Shown: in pieces, positions 19,441-26,818 of the stretch
How positions within the stretch are numbered: position 1 is the stretch's first letter
Layout of the letters: the number at the start of each line of letters is the position of its first letter
NCBI GenBank assembly: GCA_003427395.1
Contig: BFEA01000306.1
Coordinates: forward strand, 1,250,460-1,277,277
Direction of reading: 5' to 3'
From: Chara braunii
Lineage: Eukaryota > Streptophyta > Charophyceae > Charales > Characeae
DNA length: 26,818 bases
Translations under genes and position numbers: made by a program
Notes under the pieces: generated by a model
Database searches by the model: none
The model's input: only the letters and a program-made list of their open reading frames with translations
Told to the model about the DNA's origin: nothing

Positions 19441-19735
19441 TTTCCACTCACATAGTAGTTGATGACATTCCGTTTCATGCCTGGTTGCACTCGTGAGCTA
19501 TGTATTTGAGCAAGTCTCACTCACATGCATAGCTCAATTCTCTCACGATGACTTCCTATTTCAAACTTGGTTGCATTCATGGGCCATGAGCATGTGTTTT
19601 AGCAAGTCTCACTCACATGCATAGCGATTCTCACATGATGACATTCCATTTTAAACTTGGTTGCATTCATGAGCCACGAGCTTGTGTTTGAGCAAGTCTC
19701 ACTCACATGCATGACCCAACTCTTACATGATGACA
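19441..19735. repeat. Satellite array, about 90-bp period (third subfamily)
   Basis: GATGACATTCC or variants recur at 19461, 19547, 19637 and 19729 (86, 90 and 92 bp). Units contain GAGCAAGTCTCACTCACATG and CTTGGTTGCATTCATGAGCC. It bridges the 91-bp and 81-bp classes and shares the ATTCCG and GGTTGC cores with both. Confidence 0.88.
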
Positions 19736-20478
19736 TTTCGGTTCTTACTTAATTGCTCTTTTACTGATATGAATATGATTCACTAGTTCTTTGTCAAGGT
19801 CAAACATGTGTTGATGTTTCAGTTCTCACTTAGTTGCTCTTCTACTCATGTGAGTATGCTCCACTAGTTCTATGTCAAGTCCAAGTGTGTTGATATTCCG
19901 GTTCTTACTTAGTTGCTCTTCTGCTCATGCGAGTATGTTCCACTAGTTCTTTGTCAAGTTCAAACATGTGTTGATGTTCCGGTTCTCAGTTAATTACTCT
20001 TCTACTCATATGAGTGTGTTCCACTAGTTCTTTGTGAAGTCCAAGCATGTGTTGATGTTCCGGTTCTCACATAGTTGCTCGTCTACTCATATGAATGTGT
20101 TCTACTAGTTCTTTGTCAAGTTCAAACATGTGTTGGTGTTCCGGTTCTCACTTAGTTGCTCTTCTACTCATGTGAGTATATTCCACTAGTTCTTTGTTAA
20201 GTCCAAGCAAGTGTTGATGCAATCTGGGATCCTCATTTTGGGCAACCAGCTGTAGAGGCTTTCACTAGGGGAGGAGCGTCAGGTCCAGTCAATATTTAAA
20301 TATAATTTTAATTTAGGCTTGATTGCTTAGATTACAGCGGGATTAACTGGCTTTTATTTGTTCCACTAGTTCTTTGTCAAATCCAGGCATGTATTGATGT
20401 TCCGGTTCTCATTTAGTTGCTCTTCTACCCATTTGAAGGTGTTCCACTGGTTCTTTGTCAAGTCCAAGTATGTGTTGA
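19736..20478. repeat. Satellite array, 81-bp period (second block)
   Basis: Same subfamily as 1-567: the ATGTTCCGG anchor recurs at 19974, 20055, 20136, 20217, 20397 and 20478. Steps are 81 bp except 180 bp across an inserted segment (20220-20360). The open minus-strand frame 20366-20611 is a by-product of the repeat. Confidence 0.94.
20220..20360. other. 141-bp non-satellite insert replacing 42 bp of a satellite unit
   Basis: The unit anchored at 20217 breaks after GTTGATG. Unrelated sequence, including an AT-rich stretch (ATATTTAAATATAATTTTAA), follows until TTCCACTAGTTC resumes at 20361 in the correct relation to the next anchor. Net gain is 99 bp. No terminal inverted repeat or clear target duplication was found. 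Confidence 0.8.
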
Positions 20479-20854
20479 TGTTCTGGATCACACTTGGTTG
20501 CTCTTTCTTCCACGTGCGTATGCTTTCCACTAGTTCAATATTCACATTATCAAGTTCATGTGTGTTGTAGTGTTCCGGTTCATCCTTAGTTGCTCTTTCC
20601 TCCATGTGCATGTGTATTCACAAGTTTAAGCTTCACATTGTCAAGTTCATGTGTGTTGTAGTGTTCCGGTGCATACTTAGTTGCTCTCTCTCCCATGTGC
20701 ATGTGCTTTTCACAAGTTCAATCTTCACATTGTCAAGTTCATGTTTGTTGTAGTGTTCTGGTTCATACTTAGTTGCTCTTTCCTCTATATGCATGTGTTT
20801 TTCACCAGTTTAACCTTCACATTGTCAAGTTCATGTGTGTTGTAGTGTTCCGGT
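20479..20854. repeat. Satellite array, 92-bp period (second block)
   Basis: GTGTTCCGG anchors at 20570, 20661, 20753 and 20845 (91, 92, 92 bp). Same subfamily as 568-1035. It again ends at GTGTTCCGG, the same phase as the first block. Confidence 0.93.
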
Positions 20855-21134
20855 GTCGAGCGTATCGGCCCCCGCGCGAGCGAGGGCCCTCCCGGCCACG
20901 TCACGCAGGAGTTACACTATAAAACAAAACACGGAGACAACTTGAGGACGACGTGAAATAATTTCCGCGAGCGGTCAAGGTGGTGCACGGTCGCGTCGTC
21001 CCTTCACCGCTCAAGCCGGGTGCGCCAGCTGTACATCCCGTGGTCCCCAACGACAGGACACGTTCCCGCGGGGCATGAGCTTGTTTCCCTAAGGGGCTGT
21101 CACCACCCTTACGGGTGTATCCATGCCGAGCTAC
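20855..21134. other. GC-rich unique segment
   Basis: A sharp change from the AT-rich satellite to GC-rich DNA (CGGCCCCCGCGCGAGCGAGG). No domain was recognised in frames on either strand. It directly precedes the 1444-bp repeat and is not itself duplicated here. Confidence 0.6.
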
Positions 21135-22578
21135 CGACCCACGTGCGAAAGCTTTTAAATGCAGTTGCAGAGGTGGGTCGGGCGAGGGCGTTTGCTCGCT
21201 CGCTGTAGTATAAGTACGCGCGATTAAAATGTCAATTGAACTTGGATGTCGTTCATCCATTAGGACGCTGATCTCCTAAGAAACGAAGCGTACGCTGGTC
21301 GACTAGGACGGTCTATCCAAGTGTGAAACCCACAATATCCTAGTCCCTTTGGACACCAGTCAAAATAAAGTTAAATGACCACATATAATTATATAAAAAA
21401 TACTCGACGGTGGTCAACAGGAAAATATATTCAATCTGAAATGATGACAAATACAATCCAAATCATCATTAGATACATCCAATAACACAGGATCGAAATA
21501 CAATCCGACCATCTGTCGTCGATCACCACACTACAATCAAACAACCACCAACAAGAAGTTGGCTATCGACAATAATATTGATGTAGCCGACAAAGGAGTC
21601 GCACTGCCTTAGTTTTGACTTGATGAGATGCGCTGCCAAAGTTATTCATTCTAACCCACCGCCGACTTAAGTCTAGACCCACCTATCCGTCTTCACACAT
21701 TTCTAATCTTATTGGATGACTATTTTTTTGAATGATTCTTGATCAGGTGCATTGCTTGAAGTGTTGCATGTCTCTCCCTCTAGGAAGTATCCCCTCGTAA
21801 AACGGTCCACTCTGGGTCGATAACAGGGTCGGCTCCTAAAGCAACGAACCCCCACCCCAGATGCTTCCTTGAAAGATGAGAATATGTTTACCTCAAGCAG
21901 GTTTTAATTGTTCCCGTTTTTTTCCGTAAGTTCAGGGTAACTTAGACGAAAAAGAGATAGAGGTGATAAAATGAGAAACATTTAGACAGGTATAGGTAGA
22001 TAAGGTCGTTCGGGATAGAATGGGTCAATTCTTCGGGAAAAGGACCAAGTCCGTTTGACCTTATCTGCTTTCTTTCAATCGAATTTACAATGATGACACT
22101 ACATGATTAATATTTTTTTCAAAACAAGGAAACCTTCTTAACGTGCAAGCAGGTGAGAAGTAAAAAAAAAGATAATCATTTTTCCTTTCCTCAAATAGAT
22201 ATGATCAATCTCCTTTGCAAGCACCCTTCTACCTACCTGCACATACAAAAACAACCGCAGGTCCAAAAAAATCCAGCAATCCACACTCCCGTCAGATCCC
22301 ACTTTTCACATGCATGATCATACACGCTTTACTCAACCTTTTCTTTTGAAATTTAAAACAAATAGGGTCAAACAAAGTGTGGGTTCACACAGGTGTGAAA
22401 AGGAATCTGAGTCGATCAACTGACCTTGAGTGAAGTGGTATCGAAGAAGCGCCCTAACTCACTCAAGAAAGTCAACCAACAAGCCGTGTGTGTCGCCGAA
22501 AGCTGTAGTTTCAAGGAAAATCCTGATCAAACCACCTCTCACTCGCACGCCTCATCCGCGGTAACCCAAGCGTGAAAA
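21135..22578 (+). repeat. 1444-bp direct repeat, copy 1
   Basis: Starts CGACCCACGTGCGAAA and ends at GTGAAAACGA. Copy 2 begins immediately after. Collinear landmarks: GTCGACTAGGACGGTCT, CCCACAATATCCTAGTCCC, CACCAACAAGAAGTTGG, CTCTGGGTCGATAACAGGG, GTCCGTTTGACCTTATCTGC and CTCGCACGCCTCATCCGCGG. Differences are scattered substitutions and small indels. No gene or RNA gene was recognised in the unit. Confidence 0.92.
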
Positions 22579-23237
22579 CGACCCACGTGCGAAAACTTTA
22601 AAATGCAGTTGCAAAGATGGTTCGGCCGAGGGCGTTTGCTCGTTCGCTGTAGTATAGGTACGCGCGATTAAAATGTCAATTGAACTCGGACGTCGTTCGT
22701 CCATTAGGGCACTGATCTCCTAAGAAATGAAGCGTACGCTGGTCGACTAGGACGGTCTCAACCAAGTGTGAAACCCACAATATCCTAGTCCCTTTAGACA
22801 CCAGTTAAAATAAAGTTAAATGACTATATATAATTATATAAAAAAGAATCGACCGTGGTCAACAATAAAATATATTCAATCTAAAATAATGACAGATAGA
22901 ATCCAAATCATCATTAGATACATCCAATAACACAGGATCGAAATACAATCCGACCATCTAAGGTCGATCACCACAAAACAATCAAACAACCACCAACAAG
23001 AAGTTGGTTATCGACAATAATATTGATGTAGCTGACAAGGTAGTTGCACTTCCTTAGTTTTGACTTGATGAGATGCGCTGCCAAAGTTATTCATTTTAAC
23101 CCACCGCCGACTTAAGACTAGACCCACATATCCGTCTTCACACATTTCTAATCTTATTGGATGACAGACTATTTTTTTGAATTACTCTTGATCAGGTGCA
23201 TTGCTTGAGGTGTTGCATGTCTCTCCCTCTAGGAAGT

Positions 23238-23320
23238 GGTCTGGGGTACTCCTCCTCGCCCGAGCACAACGCTCGGATCTCAAAAGTCAGACCGTCTCAA
23301 CCGAATCGGCAAAATACCCC
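23238..23320. other. About 83-bp segment present only in repeat copy 2
   Basis: Copy 1 reads GGAAGTATCCCC where copy 2 has an extra segment beginning GGTCTGGGG and containing CGAGC-ACAAC-GCTCG (5-bp stem) and CAGACC. It could be an insertion in copy 2 or a deletion from copy 1; the sequence alone does not decide. Confidence 0.75.
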
Positions 23321-23584
23321 CCCGTAGAACGGTCCACTCTGGGTCGATAACAGGGTGGGCTCCAAAAGCAACGAACCTCCGCCCCATATGCTTTCTTGAA
23401 AGATGAGAATGTGTTTACCTCAAACAGGTTTAAACTGTTCCCGTTTTTTTCCGTAAGTTTAGGGTAACTTAGATGAAAAAGAGATAGAGGTGATAAAATG
23501 AGAAACATTTAGACAGGTTTAGATAGATAAGGTCGTTCGGGAGAGAGATGGTTAACGGGTGCATATATTTTCAGGTCTCCTTTC

Positions 23585-23715
23585 CAGGCAGTTCGGCCAC
23601 TTTAGGTTACTACACCACTTTCAGATTGTGTGTGGATCNATATATGGGGTTGTCTGAAGCCGCCTTCAGGCAGTTCAGCCACTTCAGGTTGATACACCAC
23701 TTTCAGATTGCCTAC
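23585..23715. repeat. 82-bp direct repeat in the left part of the insertion
   Basis: CAGGCAGTTC starts at 23585 and 23667. Each is followed by CCACTT.AGGTT and ACACCACTTTCAGATTG. Confidence 0.8.
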
Positions 23716-23734
23716 AAATCCATTGCAAATGGTG

Positions 23735-24236
23735 GGATGGGGGTACCTGAAACCCTTTTCAGAAGCTTCAACCACTTCAGCGGTTTCAGGTCCCCACCTG
23801 AAATTCCTGAAATGACCTGAAGTGGTTGAAGCTTTTAAAAGGGGTTTCAGGTACCCCCATCTAACCATTTGGATGGGGGTACCTGAAACCCCTTTCAGAA
23901 GCTTCAGCCACTTCAGCGGTTTCAGGTCCCCACGTGAAATTCCTGAAATGACCTGAAGTGGTTGAAGCTTCTGAAAGGGTTTTGAAGTACCCCCATCCAA
24001 CCATTTGGATGAGGGTACCTGAAACCCCATTCAGAAGTTTCAGCCATTTCAACGGTTTTAGGTCCCCACCTGAAATTCCTTAAATGACATGAAGTGGCTG
24101 AAGCTTCTGAATTGGGTTTCAGGTACCCCCATCCAACCATTTGGATGGGGGTACCAAAACCCCATTTAGAAGCTTCAGCCACTTTAGCGGTTTCAGGTCC
24201 CCAACTGAAATTCCTGAAATGATCTGAAGTGGCTGA
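23735..24236. repeat. 136-bp self-complementary tandem units inside the insertion
   Basis: ATGGGGGTACC or variants recur at 136-bp steps (23739, 23875, then the ACCATTTGG anchors at 24000 and 24136). Within a unit, a left arm (GGTACCTGAAACC, CTTTCAGAAGCTTCAG, CCACTTCAG) is followed by its reverse complement (CTGAAGTGG, CTGAAGCTTCTGAAAG, GGTTTCAGGTACC), so each unit can fold into a long imperfect hairpin centred on a TCCCCACCTGAAATTCC segment. Long minus-strand frames here are repeat artefacts. Confidence 0.9.
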
Positions 24237-24970
24237 AAAAACAGGCTTAAAAAAAAAAACCCATAAAACTTGTCCTGCAAACCACCCGAAACTTTTGAAA
24301 TGACCTGAAGTGTCTTCAGGCCATTTCAGCGGTTTCATACCACTTCAGAATCTTTCATTCTGAAATTTCAGGTGGTCGTTAACCGTGAGTGGTTCGGGAT
24401 AAAATAGGTCAATTCTTCAGAAAAAGGACCAAGTCCGTTTGACCTTATCTGCTTTCTTTCAATCGAATTCGTTTTTACAGTGCTGACACTACATAATTAA
24501 CATTTTTTCAAAACAAGGAAACCCTCTTGACGTGCAGGCAGGTGAGAAGTAAAAAAAAAGATAATCATTTTTCCTTTCCTGAAATAGATATGATTAATCT
24601 CCTTTGCAAGCACCCTTCTACCTACCTGCACATACAAAAACAACCGCAGGTCCAGAAAATCCAGCAATCCACACTCCCGTAAGATCCCACTTTTCACATG
24701 CATGACCATACACGCTTTACTCAACCTTTTCTTTTGAACATTCAAAACAAACAGGGTGAAACAAAGTGTGGGTTCACACAAGTGAGAAAAAGAATTTGAG
24801 TCGATCAACTGACCTTGAGTGAAGTGGTGTTGAACAAGCGTCCTGGCTCACTCAAGAAAACCAACCAACAAGTCATGTGTGTCGCCGAAAGCTGTAGTCT
24901 CAAGGAAAATCCTGATCAAACCACCTCTCACTCGCACGCCTCATCCGCGGTAACCCAAGGGTGAAAACGA

Positions 24971-25490
24971 CGAGTCACACACGTCACAGAAAAACACTCA
25001 ATCTAGTACCACGTCCATCCCAAGTGGCCCCAAGCTGTTCCAGATGGTCCCACGCGGTTCTAGGTGGTCCCATGTTGTGAAACACTTCGTCGAATGACTA
25101 ATGAGTCGAAAACCGTTTCCGCCATACTTCTAAAAAGAAATAAAATCGGTGTCGAATCTCAAAACCACATGCGTCGAGACTGCTGCAAACGACCGTCCGC
25201 GTCCCACGTCAGTCCCAACTGAATCCAGGCAGTCCCAAGTACTCCAGTCCCACTGCCGCAAGTGTTGGGTAGTCCCAACTACAAAATTTGTATCTCATGT
25301 GCCGCATAAAAAATAAACGCGCCTGTCGCACTCAGATTTCGTACCGTCGCTTGTCGTCAACCGCCACCGTGTTACGCTGCTGCTGCCGTACACACCAATG
25401 GTAGCAGACCTTCACCAAGAAAAGCAGACGCCGTGCCGCAACATAAAACCTTTCCATGCCATAAAAGAAACCTCCACTGCCGCGCCGCAC
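24971..25490. other. Non-coding with short GGTCCCA-type repeats
   Basis: Loose repeats of about 20 bp around 25020-25075 (AAGTGGCCCCAAGCTGTTCC, AGATGGTCCCACGCGGTTC, AGGTGGTCCCATG) and AGTCCCAACT/AGTCCCAAGT words at 25205-25280. No gene recognised. Confidence 0.55.
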
Positions 25491-25499
25491 GTCCCACCG

Positions 25500-25865
25500 T
25501 CGTGCCGCACCCTCGTTAAAAAAAACGGCAGCGCTTCGCCGTGTCGTACCACCGTAAAAAAAGGAAAACGACAGCGCTCTATCGTGTCGTACCACCGTAA
25601 AAAAAACGGCAGCGCTTCGCCGTGTCGTACCACTGCAAAAAGACGACGGCGCTCCGCCTCGCCGTACTACCGTAAAAAGACGGCGACGCTTCACCGTGTC
25701 GTACCACTGCAAAAAGACGACGGCACTCTGCCGCGCTGTACTACCGTAAAAAGACGGCTGCGCTTCGCTGTGCCGCACCACCGTAAAATAACTGCGGCGC
25801 TTCGTCGTGCTGTACCACCGCAAAAAGACGGCGACGCTCCGCCTCGCTGTACTACCGTGCCGTGA
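25500..25865. repeat. GC-rich minisatellite, about 38 bp
   Basis: Units of 37-42 bp with consensus words CACCGTAAAAA, ACGGCGACGCTTCGCCGTG and TCGTACCAC. Anchors GTGTCGTACC or variants lie at 25541, 25583, 25622, 25659, 25695, 25734, 25770 and 25807. ACGGC and GCCGT words within a unit can pair. Open frames over it on both strands (25398-25865 +, 25332-25880 -) reflect the repeat; the + frame is Lys/Arg/Thr/Pro-rich with no recognisable domain. Confidence 0.9.
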
Positions 25866-26225
25866 AAACGACAGCGTCACTCTTCAAAACAAAGTGTCGC
25901 CGACGTGCCGTGAAAACGATAGAGTCACTTCTCAAAATAAAGGTTGCCGAAAATATCGGTCGGCACACCTCTACCAGTTATCGTGCTCCCCGTTGCTCTT
26001 TGCCACGATCCGCTGCCGCTCCTCACCAAGCTGCCGCAGAGTCCCCCTTGAGACCAGCCTGCCAAGGGGTGGAGCAGAGTGCTCCAGCGAAGGCTATGGC
26101 TGTCTCCTCCTTCGTCGCGCTCCTTTGCAGTCCTCCAGCTCCACCGACAGCACTCCTGCCTCCTCTCCGACACTCCAGCGATGAGGCAAGTGTGTTGTCG
26201 CACACAGGCAGTGGGAGGCAAGTGT
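25866..26225. other. Intergenic, no gene recognised
   Basis: Overlapping frames on both strands without recognisable motifs; pyrimidine-rich + strand. Two further GTGCCGTGAAAACGA words (25856 and 25906) continue the flavour of the preceding minisatellite. Confidence 0.45.
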
Positions 26226-26250
26226 GAGGCAGCTGGGGGACAACTGCCTC
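26226..26250. repeat. Stem-loop, 7-bp perfect stem
   Basis: GAGGCAG (26226-26232) pairs with CTGCCTC (26244-26250). First member of the second stem-loop field. Confidence 0.7.
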
Positions 26251-26289
26251 TTTTGTAGTGGCTGAGGAGGGCAGCGGAAGCCTCAACTG

Positions 26290-26345
26290 CCCCTAGGCAA
26301 ATATCGTCATTTGCCTGGGGCCGTTGATCTGAGTCAGATCAACGG
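26290..26345. repeat. Two directly abutting stem-loops, 12 bp each
   Basis: CCCCTAGGCAAAT (26290-26302) pairs with ATTTGCCTGGGG (26309-26320) with one bulged T and a 6-nt loop. CCGTTGATCTGA (26321-26332) then pairs perfectly with TCAGATCAACGG (26334-26345) around a single G. The second starts at the base after the first ends. Confidence 0.93.
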
Positions 26346-26346
26346 A

Positions 26347-26401
26347 CTGAGGCTATATCACCTCAGCCACACACTTAGGGTGGCAGTTGTACTTAACTGC
26401 C
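26347..26401. repeat. Two stem-loops, 6 bp and 7 bp
   Basis: CTGAGG (26347-26352) pairs with CCTCAG (26361-26366). GGCAGTT (26382-26388) pairs with AACTGCC (26395-26401), loop GTACTT. Confidence 0.75.
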
Positions 26402-26424
26402 CCACTTTTTTTCTCCCTTTTCCT

Positions 26425-26449
26425 TGCACTCAACCCTACACTGAGTGCA
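26425..26449. repeat. Stem-loop, 8-bp perfect stem
   Basis: TGCACTCA (26425-26432) pairs with TGAGTGCA (26442-26449) across a 9-nt loop. Confidence 0.85.
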
Positions 26450-26514
26450 GGTTCAACGGGAAAATGGTTGTTTCCAGCCAAGTTACCCTCACCACCTCTT
26501 CAACTCCCCAGCCT

Positions 26515-26539
26515 CTGGCCTGAATCACATTCAGGCCAG
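26515..26539. repeat. Stem-loop, 11-bp perfect stem
   Basis: CTGGCCTGAAT (26515-26525) pairs with ATTCAGGCCAG (26529-26539), loop CAC. Confidence 0.92.
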
Positions 26540-26607
26540 TTTGGCCTGTATCTTATCATAGCCGCGCCCACATTTGTGACTGTGACTTTTTTTTTTTCCT
26601 TTTCTTT

Positions 26608-26645
26608 AATTCAGCTATCTCGGATTTTCACGAGATAGCTGAATT
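26608..26645. repeat. Stem-loop, 15-bp perfect stem
   Basis: AATTCAGCTATCTCG (26608-26622) pairs perfectly with CGAGATAGCTGAATT (26631-26645), loop GATTTTCA. Preceded by a T-rich run. Confidence 0.95.
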
Positions 26646-26716
26646 TATGGCATTTCCAAATCTGTTTTTCTCTTATTTTTCTGATAAGGGTCGAGAAAGT
26701 TACAACCCCTTTCAGT

Positions 26717-26781
26717 TTGATGTATCTGGGCACTTTCGTAGTGCAGATACATCAAGGAAAAGGTTGTACTTAGCCTTTTCC
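26717..26781. repeat. Two directly abutting stem-loops, 12 bp and 8 bp
   Basis: TTGATGTATCTG (26717-26728) pairs with CAGATACATCAA (26744-26755), with an inner CAC/GTG extension (26731-26733 with 26741-26743). GGAAAAGG (26756-26763) then pairs with CCTTTTCC (26774-26781). No base separates the two. Confidence 0.92.
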
Positions 26782-26818
26782 CTCAGGTGACTTTTAACTT
26801 TTCAGGCTCCCCTTAAAA

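Larger units (their letters stand above)
23543..24391. mobile_element. 849-bp insertion with 8-bp target-site duplication
   Basis: GTTCGGGA occurs at 23535-23542 and 24392-24399 but only once in the matching place of repeat copy 1 (22008-22015), so the empty site is visible in the same window. The near-terminal segments GGTTAACGGG (23550) and CGTTAACCG (24378) are inverted relative to each other. No transposase is encoded, so it is non-autonomous. An 8-bp duplication is typical of hAT-type transposons, but the termini do not match a family I know. The interior is almost entirely built from CTGAA/TTCAG words. One base at 23639 is N. Confidence 0.8.
22579..24970 (+). repeat. 1444-bp direct repeat, copy 2, with two insertions
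   Basis: Collinear with copy 1 but longer by about 83 bp near 23238-23320 and by 857 bp (849-bp insert plus duplicated 8-bp site) at 23543-24399. After GTGAAAACGA at 24961-24970 the sequence no longer matches a third unit. Confidence 0.92.

Noticed and set aside
20366-20611. Minus-strand frame with a 27-residue repeat ([11 protein letters not shown] type)
   Set aside because: It is a reading of the 81-bp satellite; other units of the same class carry stops in that frame.
23602-24338. Minus-strand repeat-protein-like frames of 60-142 codons
   Set aside because: They lie over the 136-bp foldback units of the insertion; 136 is not a multiple of three and the frame drifts.

Overview
The window looks like non-genic, repeat-dominated nuclear DNA from a eukaryote. 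It has no operon-like gene packing, no rRNA and no convincing tRNA. It does contain decayed Ty3/gypsy-like gag and protease remnants, several satellite and minisatellite families, simple-sequence tracts and nested insertions. The gag core (around 8030-8490) resembles, from memory only, gag proteins of the charophyte alga Chara; that assignment is an inference and was not tested. The + strand is strongly purine-rich between about 1.3 and 17.5 kb.

Layout. 1-1035: satellite with an 81-bp period, then a related 92-bp period. 1134-1259: (CT)n tract. 1330-4070: no recognisable gene. 4075-6844: three tandem, same-strand copies of an unrecognised gene family of about 250 codons. Copy A is open; copies B and C are broken by frameshifts, stops and, in B, an 80-bp tandem duplication. 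7235-10539: degraded gag (with CCHC zinc knuckle), the C-terminal part of a retropepsin, and further charged reading-frame fragments; no reverse transcriptase or integrase was recognised. 10540-14900: non-coding DNA with minisatellites of 40, 62, 37 and 26 bp. 14.9-17.4 kb: a field of at least 13 short stem-loops with mostly different stems, including a diverged 1.4-kb-spaced duplication. 18083-18356: (CTT)n tract. 18359-20854: second satellite block with 91-, about 90-, 81- and 92-bp period classes in order. 21135-24970: a 1444-bp direct tandem repeat. Its second copy carries an 849-bp insertion flanked by an 8-bp duplication and built from 136-bp self-complementary units. 25.5-25.9 kb: a GC-rich minisatellite of about 38 bp. 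26226-26781: a second field of ten stem-loops, some directly abutting.

The two most notable signals are the triplicated unknown gene family directly upstream of the gag remnant, and the two stem-loop fields in which architecture is kept while stem sequences differ. Most of the window is explained by repeated insertion, tandem duplication and decay. Only copy A at 4075 could plausibly still encode a protein, and even that copy may be truncated.
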